Shown piece by piece: positions 1-10,036 of a DNA stretch of 64,000 bases. Below the pieces are notes generated by a model that searched no databases, had not been told where the DNA came from, and saw only the letters and a program-made list of their open reading frames with translations. The position numbers were made by a program, and so were the translations under genes. This DNA comes from Dipteris shenzhenensis (taxonomy: Eukaryota; Polypodiophyta; Polypodiopsida; Gleicheniales): the NCBI GenBank assembly GCA_047967505.1, contig CM106538.1; one strand, 5' to 3'. Position 1 is the first letter of the stretch, and every line of letters begins with the position of its first letter.

Positions 1-461
1 CTGACATTTTTACATTTATTATATACAACTTATTAACTATTTTATTATTTTTGTGTAGTTTGGATGAAAGAATAAAGAAGAAATCGTGAATTTCTTGTAG
101 GGGCCCAAAATGAGCTTCCTTTTTTCCTAATGTGATGTGATCAAGCATGGATGGTTGTGCATTCTATATGGAGTTTTAGATTTTGAAGAGCAATGGAGCT
201 TGGTGCTAGATATGGCTCGAGACTTGAAGACTGGGAAAGACCAAGCCGAGCTCTTGCTCCTAGCTACAACGTCTGCTGGCCATTCACAAGCATTTGTTTA
301 TGGGGATTTTTGGATCTGCAAGCTCATGGTGAATCCTTGAACTCATGGGTTCCAATTGCATTTGCTCAACTTTGATTTGTCTTAAAATTTGGGGTAGACA
401 AGATACTAGATGTAGTTGAATCCTAGGGTGTGGGCACAATGAAATTATCAAAATTAACCAT
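1..461. other. No recognisable feature
   Basis: I see no gene, RNA or repeat I can support here. The short open frames (for example 137-340) overlap each other, show no family motif and have no splice context. The stretch ends where a CACTA-like terminus begins. Confidence 0.5.
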
Positions 462-740
462 CACAACTATAGATTGCACCCAAAGCGACACTTGCTAATG
501 ACACGGAGGGCCAAAAAATTGTGTCAGAGTCATTTTGGGACAGATGATCCAAAAATTATATACTAGAGTCGTTTAATGACTCAATTTTTATTTTTTACTT
601 GTTACTAGAGTCGCTCTCAGAGTCGCTATTTGAGTTGTTAGTTGAGTCTCTAATTGAGTTGCTACAAATGAGTGGCAAAACTACTCTAATAATGACCCAA
701 AGCATTTGTATTCAAGTGCTAACGACCCAGTGTTGTTCGT
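462..740 (+). mobile_element. CACTA-like transposon terminus with subterminal repeats
   Basis: The sequence from 462 (CACAACTATAGATTGCACCC) matches 16 of 20 bases of the canonical CACTA terminus that reads leftward from 44685. It is followed by many short GAGTC/GACTC-type repeats (about 560-720), the usual subterminal repeat zone of En/Spm-CACTA elements. No transposase follows directly. It may be a solo or truncated end. The 3-bp flank (459-461, cat) does not match the flank of the 44685 end (caa), so the two need not be one copy. Confidence 0.5.
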
Positions 741-1340
741 CATTTCTACTCATTGCTGCCATTTTGTCTTCCTTCAAGCCTTTCTCCTACCATTTTATCT
801 TCCTTCAGTCTCCTTCAATCTCTTGCCTTCCTTCAAACTCCTACAACCTCTCTTGTATTGCTACAAGAGAGCTTTTGCATTCCTTCAATCTCTCTTTCCT
901 TCAAGAGAGCTTTTACACTCCATCAAGAGAGCTTTTGCCTTCAATCACATTCCTTCAAGAGAGCTTTTGACTTCAAGATCTCTTTCCTTCAAGCCTTACT
1001 TCAAGATCTCACCCTTGCATTTATTCAACCTTGCATTGCTCTTGCTCTATCGATCCCTTGCATTTGTCTCTTGCTCCCTTGCATTGCTCCCTCTCCTGGA
1101 TTGATCCCTTGCATTTGTCTCTTGCTTTGTTGCCCTCCCTCACTCCTTTGCATTGTGTCCCCTCTTTCTCCTTTTTCATCTGGATTCCTTATCATGGATC
1201 CAAGTAATCCAAATTTTGATCTATTGCTAGCCTTGGGAGAAATACTAGATGCCACAAGACTACCCTCACTTGATGTGGAGCAGACCACGTGTAGTTTGTC
1301 CTCTCTTCCTAGAGAGCAATTATCAAATAAAATTTGAGAT
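741..1340. repeat. C/T-rich low-complexity repeats
   Basis: Pyrimidine-rich DNA with a motif like caagagagctttt recurring at about 862, 899, 923 and 954, then CTTGCATT-type repeats to about 1130. Open frames here (599-1337) translate to Leu/Ser/Phe-rich low-complexity peptides and overlap in all frames, so I do not call a gene. A short frame from 1195 (Met-Asp-Pro-Ser-Asn-Pro) ends after 47 codons without a known motif. Confidence 0.5.
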
Positions 1341-2039
1341 TTGAATAGCTCTCAAACCAATGCCCTACCAAGATCTCAAAAGGTCTTTGTGAAAATTAGG
1401 GAACCTAATGAGACTTTCCTATCCATGGAGATACCACATGCCTCTCAAAAGGGAAAGGGCAAGGACCCAATGGAGGAGAGAAGATGTGAAATATAAGTGT
1501 GAGATGATCACAACTTCCAACGGCTCTTCGTAGTGTCCCATATTCACATGGTGACTCCACTAGGGTAGTATTGGAGAGCATGTGGTGCCCTTCGATACCA
1601 TTGGATCCTATTCCACCATCCCATGTCCACTCATCCACTGTAAGTCCAACTTCCACAAATATTCCTAACATGACTAGGGCTGGAGCATCTTTTTATACAA
1701 ATGCAACACCTTGTCAGTGTGTACATGCCTAACATCCACATTTACTAGAACTATGTATATGATGTTTTATTCAAAATTTTTGAAATATAATCTAGTTTCA
1801 CTAATTTGTTCAAAATATTTTGTAGGCATCAAGTGGAAGACAGCAAGAAGTTTATCATTGCCTAGTTGGAGAAGGAGTTTGGGAGTCACAATGCAATCCT
1901 CATGGAGATGTGAGAGCTCCTGAAGCATCGACGTGACATTGCAAGGTACAATTTTTATGTTGGGAACATTGTGTTATGGGATGAATTTTTCTCTAAATCA
2001 AATTTATATTGCACTATTGTAATTTAATGCTAATCCCAA
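1341..2039. other. No recognisable feature
   Basis: No coding signal, RNA gene or clear repeat seen in this stretch. Confidence 0.45.
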
Positions 2040-2580
2040 AGGTGGGAGTAAGCTGAATATTAAGGATGAGAGGCATGGATGGGATGAGAGAAAGGGATGG
2101 GATAGATGGGATGAACATGAGGGGATGGGGTGGGTGGTATTGTATGAGAGGGATGAAGATGGTGTAGTAGGTATTGAATGAGAGGAAGGTAGGTAGATTA
2201 TGGACGTAGATGGGAGATATCTAAGGATAGATGGGGGATGGGGATAGATGGGATATAGAGAGTGGGTAGGAGGTAGATATAGATATGTGATGCATATGAG
2301 CTAAATTTAGGGGAGGGATATAATCATATAGAAGTAGATATGGACTACATTGGAGATACATATGGGCTGAAATGGGTTGCGATGGATAGATGAATATAAG
2401 AGGTAGATATGGGGTGCATGTGGGAAATAGATGAGGGATGCATATGGGCTGAATATAGGGGGAGGAATAGATGAATATAGGAAGTAGATATGGGATGCAA
2501 ATGGGATATAGGAAATGGATAGGTATGGTGGATACATATGGGCTGAATAAAGGGGGAGGGACACATGAAACAAACAATAG
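2040..2580. repeat. Purine-rich degenerate minisatellite
   Basis: Degenerate tandem units built around GGGATAGATGGGAT and tagatatgggatgcatatgg repeat across about 540 bases, with nearly all G/A/T on the plus strand. The minus-strand open frames (2221-2706) are translations of this repeat and are not credible genes. Confidence 0.65.
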
Positions 2581-2613
2581 GGGTATGGATAGATAAGGTA
2601 AATGAATATGAAA

Positions 2614-2624
2614 ATCTCTCTCTC

Positions 2625-2669
<45 letters not shown>
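2614..2669. repeat. (TC)n microsatellite
   Basis: About 56 bases of almost perfect TC dinucleotide repeat, with a single A interruption near 2630. Confidence 0.9.
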
Positions 2670-2672
<3 letters not shown>

Positions 2673-3329
2673 TGGAGGGCGACTTATATGCTCTACACTC
2701 ACTCACTCTTGAAGTCTACCTAGACATTCATTGATGGAGCTCCTAGCACTATAGTTGGCTAGAAGCGGGAGGAGTTAGCAAAACAAGCTTCTTCACGAGA
2801 CAGAAGTATAGGGGGGGAGGGAGGGTGCGAGGATTGAGGGGGAAGTGTGACAAAGAAGCTAGGGAAGGAAGGGGGGGCAACATGAGGGCACTTATATGAG
2901 AGGTGAGGGGGGACATGATGTTGCAAAGGTCACCTCCCCATCTGTAAGACCACAAATGAGAAGAGCATGGGGGAGGAAGAACTAGGGTAAGATAGGCCCA
3001 AAAAGGAGAGAAGAAGTGGATGCCACATGGATATAGTAAGGTTAGCATGTCGGTAGGACATAAAGAGATCCACCCAGAGCCTAGAGGTTGCATCTTGGCT
3101 ATATCAAGGGAGAAGATGGGAAGGAAAGATTGCGGGGCAATGTGCCTTGGATCAGTGGCTTGGTAGGAAGAGACCAAGGAGCAATAAGAAGGTGCATGAG
3201 TGAAGCTGAAAACAGAGCCCTGGTAGATGGTGAAATTAGGGCAGACCATGGCCTAGTAGAAGGTAGATGTGCAGGGCACACAAAAGACGAAGTGGTGAAG
3301 CAAAGGGAGGGCAGGAAGAGGGAAACACC
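2670..3329. other. No recognisable gene; possible upstream part of an LTR
   Basis: Purine-rich sequence with overlapping open frames on both strands (2749-3249 minus, 3088-3402 plus), none with a family motif. Its position just upstream of an LTR end and PBS (3606) makes it a candidate for the U3 region of that element, but I cannot find the LTR start. Confidence 0.35.
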
Positions 3330-3336
3330 CTACCCT

Positions 3337-3343
3337 TATATAG
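3337..3343 (+). promoter_or_regulatory. Possible TATA box in LTR
   Basis: TATATAG about 270 bases upstream of the PBS and inside the presumed LTR; position fits an LTR promoter. No other evidence. Confidence 0.3.
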
Positions 3344-3605
3344 GGCCAAATGATGGGCTAGCAGTCAGCCATTATGGCCCTGCTGGTCTCTCAACCCCAT
3401 AAAGTGCAACAGTTGGCCATTACTGCCCTACTGGTCCCCATAAGGGCTACCCTACAAGTCCCCATAAGGGCTGCCCACAACCACATCTATTTGAAGCACA
3501 TAAAGTTAAGAAGTTTGTTCCACACACCACACACATTGTGTGAGATCTTGGGCTATTCTATTAGACTTCCACTATGCGTACCCTCTGTTGGTCGAACTTT
3601 AACTT

Positions 3606-3619
3606 TGGTATCAAAGCCC
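3606..3619 (+). other. Primer-binding site of the interrupted LTR element
   Basis: TGGTATCAAAGCCC lies immediately after the LTR end. The related copy on the minus strand has TGGCATTAGAGTCC at 18406-18393. Both resemble the initiator-Met-tRNA-type PBS used by plant LTR elements. Confidence 0.55.
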
Positions 3620-3861
3620 AAGTAGGAGCTCAAAAGTGTGGGAGCTTAATGGCAGGGACCTTGCTGAAGGACGGCCCTAATTCAGTGGCTCAAGGGAATC
3701 CACTTCCATGACTGGAGGACTATGTACTTGTGAGAAGGAGAGTGATTCAAGTCCCCATAAAAGCTTCCCACATCCCCATAAAGGCTACCCTACAGGTCCC
3801 CATAAGGGCTACCCTATAGGTGTCCCCATAAGAGCTCCATAAACGGGGACCTAGTGGGGTC

Positions 3862-3866
3862 AGTTA
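3862..3866 (+). repeat. Target-site duplication, left copy (AGTTA)
   Basis: AGTTA precedes the 5' LTR of copia 1 and recurs exactly after the 3' LTR at 9342-9346. Confidence 0.9.
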
Positions 3867-4164
3867 TGTTGAGATATCAAGCTCTACCCACGATACATCT
3901 CCTGGATGACTATCATTTATGTCACCGCCTATGTTAGTTGTACTCGTGGTGTAGTTAGACTACCACGTATGTTTTTGGTTTGGGTTCACATATGAACCAC
4001 GTATTCTAGGGTTTGACATATAGGGTATTTCCCTCTTCTATTGTATTGTTGTTGTGTGCAAAAGTGAAGAAAGGCTTCACCCTCCAACCTTGTGTCCTCT
4101 CTCTTTTGTGTGTTGTGAAGAAAGCTGAACTTGAGTCTCCTATCTCTCTCCCTTATTCTTTACA
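3867..4164 (+). repeat. copia 1 5' LTR
   Basis: 298 bases starting TGTTGAGATATC and ending TTCTTTACA, with TG...CA termini. Contains the promoter and ends immediately before the PBS. 297 of 298 bases match the 3' copy by eye. Confidence 0.95.
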
Positions 4165-4176
4165 TGGTATCAGAGC
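4165..4176 (+). other. copia 1 primer-binding site
   Basis: TGGTATCAGAGC, complementary to the 3' end of plant initiator-Met tRNA, abuts the LTR end. Confidence 0.9.
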
Positions 4177-4741
4177 CTTGTTCGTGGTAAGGAGCTCAAG
4201 AAAGCAAGCCAAGTTTGTGGTGTCCTGGTAAGAGGACCAGTGTTGCTTTCCTATTTCGAGTTTGGGAGCAAATCTCTGCAGGTAGCACAGCCAGAAGTGC
4301 AGGAGTGCACTGTTTCAGATTGAGAGGCCCTTCGCGGTGTGGCGAGAGCGCAGTATATGCTGCGGATGGGGGCGAACCCTCGATGACTTTATTTTTTTGA
4401 TTTGAGGCCGTTTCGGGTCCCGTTTTGAAGGCGGAAGTTCTTCGCAGGCACTCAGAAAAAGGCCCTGTTTTTCGCTGTGCGACCACTGCGCGGCTAGTCG
4501 GTGGAAAGGTGCCACGAAAATTGCATCGTATGCCTGTGTGCAGAGATATTGGGAGTTGCAGATTCATGCCTGTTGCCTGTTGATGCAAAATCGTCACTAG
4601 GAAGTGACTGTGTGGTGAAATACCACTTTCGTCAGTGTTGCAGATCTGCCCCTGTGAGGTTTTTTGCAGAAGTTTTGCTATTTGCCCTTGTGAGACATTT
4701 GCTGTGTTTACAGGTTGCTATTACAATTCGTGATTTGTAAA
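4177..4741 (+). other. copia 1 untranslated leader
   Basis: About 565 bases between PBS and the gag start without a long open frame in the sense direction, as is usual between PBS and gag in copia elements. Confidence 0.7.
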
Positions 4742-6463
4742 ATGTCTGAGAATCTGTCTACCATTGTCAGTGAGAAGCTTGACAAGAACAACTTCCAAGC
4801 ATGGAAGTTCAGGATGACAAACTTCCTTATGGGAAAGGGAGTTTGGGAGTACATCAGTGGTGAAACTGCAGAACCAGTTTTGGGTGCTGCTCCCACTCCT
4901 GCTGAATTGAAGGCCTTTAAAGAATGGCATGAAAAAGCCAGAAAATGCCTGTATTGGCTGTCTGTTAGCATTTCAGATTCTATGATTGTGCATATACAGG
5001 ATCTAGAGACGCCTAAGGAGGCATGGGATACATTGGTGAAGCTGTATAGCACAAATACCAAAGCACGAAAGATGCAGCTAAAGCAGGAGTTGCACAATGT
5101 GCAAAGGAAAAATCTGAATATAAATGAGTATTCCTTGAAGGTGAAAGGCCTTGCAGATTCTCTTGCCTCCATTGGAGCACCTGTTGATGATGAGGACTTA
5201 GTGTCCGTGACCTTGAATGGTCTTGGGAAAGATTATGCACAGTTTCGGACATCCATTGGAGTTCGTGAAACATTTCCTGATTTTCAGGAACTTATTGCTC
5301 TCTTGCTGAGTGAAGAGCAAAGGAATGGTGGTTCAGCCACCTCAACTTCTCAAGAGACTGCTTTCTACTCGAATACAGGTAGAGGCAGAGGTAGAGGAAG
5401 AGGCCGTTTTGGTGGCCATGCAGGAAATCAGAACCAACAGCAACAACAGGAAAACCAGTCCTATGGAGGAGGACGTGGTAGTTCTAGAGGCAGGGGGAGC
5501 CAAAGAGGCCGTGGTTCATGGCAAAGGAACCAACAAGTAAATAGCAGCACAGAATGCTATTATTGTGGAAAGCTTGGACACAAGGAGAATACATGCTATA
5601 AAAAGCATAATGACATCAAAAGTGGGAAGTTGCAGCAAAGCAACTATGCATCATCAAGTGGGCATGGTGACGACAGAAATGAGCACCTTTTTGTGATGCA
5701 GCATATGGTTAACTCCATGTCAGGAGATGCTGCAGCTTGCAATGATGTTTGGTATGTTGATTCAGGTGCCTCTAACCACATGACCAGTCATGGTGAGTGG
5801 TTTCATGATGTTAGAAATTTGGATAAGCCAGGTTATGTTGAAACAGGTGATGATACTGCGCACCCAATTACGCAGGTTGGTAAAGTGCCATTGGCTATGG
5901 AGGATGGCAAAATGAAGTACTTGGCAGATGTACTTCATGTTCCAAAAATCACTAAGAACCTGGTTTCAGTTGGCCAGATGGTTGAGCAAGATCTGCAGGT
6001 TAGATTTAATCCTGATGGATGCTTTGTTGAGGACTTGAAAAATAAATGCCGCTTGGTTGCGAAAGGCAACAAAAATGGAAGAATGTTCACCTTGGATGTT
6101 GATATGCCTGAGGTGAAAGCTGCTATGTTTGCGCATGGGAGAGGTGTCATTGTAGATATTGAGATATGGCACAAGCGCATTGGGCACGTGAATATACAAA
6201 GGCTGAAATCTATGCAAACGAAAAACATTGTTGCAGGTTTGTCTAAATTCAGAGTTGAGGGAATGCAAAAGGTATGTGAAGCATGCCAAATGGGTAAGCA
6301 GGCCAGACATGCATTTCCCAAAAATGCTAAGGTGAGCAGAAGACCTTTGGAAGTGATCCATTCAGATGTTTGGATAACTAAAGCTGCTTCTATTGGTGGA
6401 TGCCATTATTATGTGACGTTTATTGATGACTACACTAGTTTATTTTATGAAGCACAAAAGTGA
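4742..6463 (+). CDS. copia 1 Gag-protease-integrase N-terminal polyprotein
   Basis: Encodes capsid-like Gag, aspartic protease and the start of integrase for the element's own replication in cytoplasmic particles. The start chosen is ATG 4742 (MSENLSTIVSEKLDKNN, typical copia Gag N-terminus); the frame opens slightly upstream. Visible domains by residue: UBN2-type Gag about 20-220; an Arg/Gly/Gln-rich stretch about 225-268; zinc knuckle C272-C275-H280-C285; protease with D340-S341-G342-A343; GAG-pre-integrase around H477; first integrase aspartate D542. The frame stops at 6463, only 13 residues after the FIDDY motif, because reading must shift by +1 to continue in the 6423-9086 frame. Copia elements normally encode one continuous polyprotein, so I read this as a disabling indel, not as programmed frameshifting. 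Confidence 0.93.
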   Translation: MSENLSTIVSEKLDKNNFQAWKFRMTNFLMGKGVWEYISGETAEPVLGAAPTPAELKAFKEWHEKARKCLYWLSVSISDSMIVHIQDLETPKEAWDTLVKLYSTNTKARKMQLKQELHNVQRKNLNINEYSLKVKGLADSLASIGAPVDDEDLVSVTLNGLGKDYAQFRTSIGVRETFPDFQELIALLLSEEQRNGGSATSTSQETAFYSNTGRGRGRGRGRFGGHAGNQNQQQQQENQSYGGGRGSSRGRGSQRGRGSWQRNQQVNSSTECYYCGKLGHKENTCYKKHNDIKSGKLQQSNYASSSGHGDDRNEHLFVMQHMVNSMSGDAAACNDVWYVDSGASNHMTSHGEWFHDVRNLDKPGYVETGDDTAHPITQVGKVPLAMEDGKMKYLADVLHVPKITKNLVSVGQMVEQDLQVRFNPDGCFVEDLKNKCRLVAKGNKNGRMFTLDVDMPEVKAAMFAHGRGVIVDIEIWHKRIGHVNIQRLKSMQTKNIVAGLSKFRVEGMQKVCEACQMGKQARHAFPKNAKVSRRPLEVIHSDVWITKAASIGGCHYYVTFIDDYTSLFYEAQK

Positions 6464-9086
6464 AGTGTTCAGCCATTTCAAGGCTTTTAAGGCCATGGTT
6501 GAAAAAGAGAAAGGTGTGCATATTAAAGTGCTAAGATTTGATGGAGGGGGAGAGTACTTTTCAGAAGAATTTTGTGAATATCTAAAAGAACAAGGAATTC
6601 AAAGGAAGTACTCATGCAGGTCTACCCCTCAGCAGAATGGGGTTGCAGAAAGGAAGAACAGGCATATTGCAGAAGTAGGACGGGCGATCCTAAATGAGAA
6701 AAACATGCCTGATTATTTTTGGGTTGAAGCAGTAGCAACTGCTGTTTATATTATGAACAGAACCCCCACTGCAGCTGTCCATGGCATGACGCCTGAAGAA
6801 ATGTATACAGGCCAAAAACCAGATATTTCTCACTTGAAGGTATTTGGTTGCATAGCTTATGTTCATGTTCCTGATGAGAAGAGAACAAAGCTGGATCCAA
6901 AGGCAAAAAAATGCATCTTTATTGGATATGCTCTACACCAGAAAGGGTATCGCTGTTATAACCCTTCCACCCGCAAAATGCAAGTGAGCAGAGATGTTGT
7001 TTTTGATGAAATGAGCAGCTGGTATGCACCAACTGTTATGGTAGGAGATGCAGATGCAGGAAATGGGAATGCTGCAATAAATGCAGAGCAGCAATCTCAA
7101 GCCTTGAGTGGACCCAGAGAGTCCTCTACTAGTGGATCTAATGCATGGACAGGGAGATTGAGATCTAGTGAATCGTCACATGGCAGCCCTGATAGTGTTG
7201 TGCAGGTATCACATAAGGGAAAAGAAAAAGTAGACCATGCTCCAGTGTTTGATGTGTCTGCTGGTAGCTCTCATGTTGATGGAGAGTCAAGCGGCTCTGA
7301 AATGAGCCTTGATGAGGAACTTGGGATTCCTTCTGTTGTTACACCTGGTGCAAGGAAAAGCAGGCATGATTTAAAGACTCCTGCAACTGATCCAGTTGTA
7401 CGGAGGTCCACTCGTATTAAGTATCCAGTTGACAGGCTGAGATATGATGGGTATACAGCACATCACTATGCTTATATGGTCAAGGTTCTAGAGGAGCCAG
7501 AGCCCACATGTTTTGAGGATGCAGCAGGGCATAAAAATTGGGAAGCAGCTATGGATGAAGAGATGGCTGCCTTGGATGCAAACCACACTTGGGATTTGAT
7601 GCCTTTGCCTCATGATAAGAAGGCTATTGGCTGCAAGTGGGTTTACAAAGTAAAGCACAATGCTGATGGGTCTGTTAGCAGGTACAAGGCAAGATTGGTT
7701 GCCAAAGGTTTTGCGCAGACATATGGAATTGATTATGAGGAAACTTTCAGCCCAGTTGCAAGGATGGCAACCGTGAGAGCAGTAATTGCTATGGCTGCTG
7801 CAAGGGGATGGTCTTTACACCAGATGGATGTGAAAAATGCCTTCTTGCATGGTGATTTGCAGGAAGAGGTTTATATGATGCAGCCAGAAGGTTATGAGGA
7901 TAATTCACACCCCGATTTTGTATGCAGGTTGCGCAAAGCCTTGTATGGCTTAAAACAGGCGCCGAGGGCATGGTCAGACAAGATAGGGCAATATCTTGTC
8001 ACTATTGGATTTCAGATTTCCAATTCAGATTTTTCACTTTATGTGAAAAGGACAAACAGAGGGATTGTGCTTGTAGTCATCTATGTTGATGACTTGATTA
8101 TTACAGGTGATAGTGATGCAGACATTAATGAAGTGAAGCTGCTGTTGAAGCAGAAATTTGAGATGAAGGATTTGGGAGAGCTGCGTTACTTCTTGGGCAT
8201 TGAGGTTATTAGATCCCCGAGTGGGATATGGCTGTTGCAAAGGCAATACGGTTTGGACATGCTGTCCAAATATGGGATGACAGGCTGTAAGCCTATCTCT
8301 GTTCCATTGGAGCAGAATGTGAAGCTCAATGCAGAGACAGGTGAGCTTCTTGAAGATATTACTATGTACAGGCGCATAGTAGGTAGCTTGATTTACATGA
8401 CTATAACCAGACCAGATTTGAGCTATGCTATGGGGCTGGTGAGTCAGTTTATGCAGGCACCGAGGAAGCCACATTTGGATGCGGCTAGGCGCATACTGCG
8501 GTATGTGAAGTCCACATTGCATTATGGACTGTTTTATGAAGCTGGGTGTGCATTACAGGTACATGGATACACAGATGCTGACTGGGCTGGTAGTGTCTCA
8601 GACAGGAGATCTACTAGTGGTTTTATGTTTTCTCTTGGGAGTGGTGCCATCAGTTGGAGCAGCAAGAAGCAGCCAACAGTTGCCTTGTCGAGCACAGAGG
8701 CTGAGTACAGGGGTGCAGCAATGGCTGCATGTGAAGTAGCTTGGTTACGGAAGCTACTTGCAGATATGGGACAGTCAATTCATGCAGCAGTTGTCATTCA
8801 TTGTGACAACATTAGCAGCATCATGCTTGCTAATAACCCAGTTTATCATGCTAGAACGAAGCACATTGAGGTGCATTATCACTTTGTGAGAGAGAAGGTT
8901 CTAGCTGGTGAGATTGATCTAGTCTATGTCAGCACTGAGGAGCAGGTGGCTGATATTTTTACGAAGGCATTGGGTACCGAGAAGCTTCGCAGATTTAGGA
9001 GCTTGCTTGGTGTATGTGAGATGGATTTGAGCTTGAGGGGGAGTGTTGAGATATCAAGCTCTACCCACGATACATCTCCTGGATGA
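6423..9086 (+). CDS. copia 1 integrase-RT-RNase H polyprotein (frame-shifted continuation)
   Basis: Continues the polyprotein in the next frame. Counting from 6423: integrase second Asp at D40 (RFDGGGEY) and Glu at E76 (PQQNGVAERKN), completing DDE with the Asp of the upstream frame; copia RT from about W390, with catalytic YVDD at 554-557; RNase H with TDADW at 717-721, STEAEY at 757-762 and CDN around D795; then the typical ADIFTKAL C-terminal motif. The first codons are not a real start: this part is only made if the upstream frame is corrected. The frame runs 43 bases into the 3' LTR before stopping at 9086. Apart from the one frameshift, RT and RNase H look fully intact. Confidence 0.93.
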   Translation: MMTTLVYFMKHKSEVFSHFKAFKAMVEKEKGVHIKVLRFDGGGEYFSEEFCEYLKEQGIQRKYSCRSTPQQNGVAERKNRHIAEVGRAILNEKNMPDYFWVEAVATAVYIMNRTPTAAVHGMTPEEMYTGQKPDISHLKVFGCIAYVHVPDEKRTKLDPKAKKCIFIGYALHQKGYRCYNPSTRKMQVSRDVVFDEMSSWYAPTVMVGDADAGNGNAAINAEQQSQALSGPRESSTSGSNAWTGRLRSSESSHGSPDSVVQVSHKGKEKVDHAPVFDVSAGSSHVDGESSGSEMSLDEELGIPSVVTPGARKSRHDLKTPATDPVVRRSTRIKYPVDRLRYDGYTAHHYAYMVKVLEEPEPTCFEDAAGHKNWEAAMDEEMAALDANHTWDLMPLPHDKKAIGCKWVYKVKHNADGSVSRYKARLVAKGFAQTYGIDYEETFSPVARMATVRAVIAMAAARGWSLHQMDVKNAFLHGDLQEEVYMMQPEGYEDNSHPDFVCRLRKALYGLKQAPRAWSDKIGQYLVTIGFQISNSDFSLYVKRTNRGIVLVVIYVDDLIITGDSDADINEVKLLLKQKFEMKDLGELRYFLGIEVIRSPSGIWLLQRQYGLDMLSKYGMTGCKPISVPLEQNVKLNAETGELLEDITMYRRIVGSLIYMTITRPDLSYAMGLVSQFMQAPRKPHLDAARRILRYVKSTLHYGLFYEAGCALQVHGYTDADWAGSVSDRRSTSGFMFSLGSGAISWSSKKQPTVALSSTEAEYRGAAMAACEVAWLRKLLADMGQSIHAAVVIHCDNISSIMLANNPVYHARTKHIEVHYHFVREKVLAGEIDLVYVSTEEQVADIFTKALGTEKLRRFRSLLGVCEMDLSLRGSVEISSSTHDTSPG
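9035..9043 (+). other. copia 1 polypurine tract
   Basis: GAGGGGGAG immediately 5' of the 3' LTR start (9044), the plus-strand priming site. Confidence 0.85.
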
Positions 9087-9341
9087 CTATCATTTATGTC
9101 ACCGCCTATGTTAGTTGTACTCGTGGTGTAGTTAGACTACCACGTATGTTTTTGGTTTGGGTTCACATATGAACCACGTATTCTAGGGTTTGACATATAG
9201 GGTATTTCCCTCTTCTATTGTATTTTTGTTGTGTGCAAAAGTGAAGAAAGGCTTCACCCTCCAACCTTGTGTCCTCTCTCTTTTGTGTGTTGTGAAGAAA
9301 GCTGAACTTGAGTCTCCTATCTCTCTCCCTTATTCTTTACA
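9044..9341 (+). repeat. copia 1 3' LTR
   Basis: 298 bases identical to the 5' LTR except T at 9225 versus G at 4048. Confidence 0.95.
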
Positions 9342-9346
9342 AGTTA
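9342..9346 (+). repeat. Target-site duplication, right copy (AGTTA)
   Basis: Exact repeat of 3862-3866, confirming both ends of copia 1. Confidence 0.9.
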
Positions 9347-9405
9347 AAGGGCCAAAAGTTGGCCATGTAGGTCGCCATAAGGGCTGCTATGTCCACCACA
9401 TAAAC
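9347..9405 (+). repeat. Continuation of interrupted LTR-element leader
   Basis: Contains a GGCCAAAAGTTGGCCAT and CGCCATAAGGGCT segment like that at 3410-3480, showing that copia 1 landed in this repeat leader. Confidence 0.5.
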
Positions 9406-9960
9406 TTAGGTTTCTTCAAACTGTTAAATGAACCAAACACATCACAAAAGTCCCCAAAGATTTCTAGTAACTTATCCACATTCCCTTCTTTAGCCTCCAA
9501 AATACTACGTTACCATCTACAAAAAATTGACATAGTTGTTGCTTGTTGGATTTCAGTCCTTACCACCATGAATGCATCCCATGGCCATGTTACCATCTAT
9601 CGCTCTAAGAACAAGCTCAGTGACCATCGCAAACAAGAAAGGTGCCAGAGGGTAGCCCTACCTTGCCTTAGTGCAAAGCCCCTTCTCTCATATTCATTCA
9701 CCTCCATACCAGTAGCATCATTAGTGAACAACATAGTCAATATGTTATTGAAACCATTCCCCAATCCTAGCACCTCTGAATTGTCAATAATGAAGTCCTA
9801 GCAAATATGGTCATAAGCTTTGCCCAAGTCCAAATTGAGCAAAACATAAGCCTGGTTTCTTCCATGCTAACTTTATGCTACACAATACATTCAAAATGAC
9901 TTCTTGAATAGACCTACCAACAATGAATCCAAATTGATTAGCATGTAGCTTCCTTACCAA
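9405..9960 (-). pseudogene. LINE (L1-like) reverse-transcriptase remnant
   Basis: On the minus strand, three frames together give a LINE RT: GRSIQEVIL near 9920, LNLDLGKAYDHI around 9840, DFIIDN after one stop, GLGNGF, a REGFALRQG-like turn near 9680, PLAPFLFAMVTELVLRAIDG near 9600, and GNVDKLLEIFGDFCDVFGS with SLKKPKFMW near 9420. These match RT blocks of plant L1 elements in the right order. Frameshifts and stops are frequent, so this is an old, inactive fragment of the middle of ORF2. No endonuclease or poly(A) tail is visible, and both ends are truncated. Confidence 0.75.
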
Positions 9961-10036
9961 GACATATCATGCCACTGCTTCAGGTAAAGATATTGTAGGA
10001 CATATTATGCCACTGCTTTAGGCAAAGATATTGTAT
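9961..10036. repeat. Two tandem copies of a 38-bp unit
   Basis: gacatatcatgccactgctt... at 9961 recurs at 9999 with three or four substitutions. Confidence 0.75.

Larger units (their letters stand above)
3330..3861 (+). mobile_element. LTR-element end, PBS and repeat leader, interrupted by copia 1
   Basis: A TATATAG at 3337 is followed by repeats of CCCCATAAGGGCT (3436-3480), then about 125 bases ending at 3605 that match, in reverse orientation, 18407-18541. Directly after comes TGGTATCAAAGCCC (3606-3619), a typical tRNA primer-binding site. The leader continues with more CCCATAAGGGCT repeats (3750-3830) up to the copia insertion at 3862, and resumes at 9347. I see no gag or pol attached, so this may be a non-autonomous element or a 5' fragment. 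Confidence 0.55.
3867..9341 (+). mobile_element. Complete Ty1/copia LTR retrotransposon (copia 1)
   Basis: A 5475-bp element with 298-bp LTRs (3867-4164 and 9044-9341), a PBS directly after the 5' LTR, a polypurine tract directly before the 3' LTR, perfect AGTTA target duplications, and domains in copia order: gag, zinc knuckle, protease, GAG-pre-integrase, integrase, RT, RNase H. The LTRs differ at one position I can find (G at 4048, T at 9225), so the insertion is recent. One frameshift within the integrase (6423-6463) probably disables this copy, unless it is an assembly error. It sits inside the leader of an older LTR element. Confidence 0.97.

Noticed and set aside
599-1337. Overlapping plus-strand frames of 120-190 codons
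   Set aside because: C/T-rich tandem repeats open in several frames; no family signature or intron structure.
2749-3402. Open frames on both strands before the first LTR
   Set aside because: Purine-rich DNA; both strands open, no recognised motif, likely LTR U3.
6423-6463. Programmed +1 frameshift between two copia ORFs
   Set aside because: Copia elements of this type use one polyprotein, and the site lies within the integrase catalytic core, not at a gag-pol border; no slippery heptamer or known +1 site is evident.
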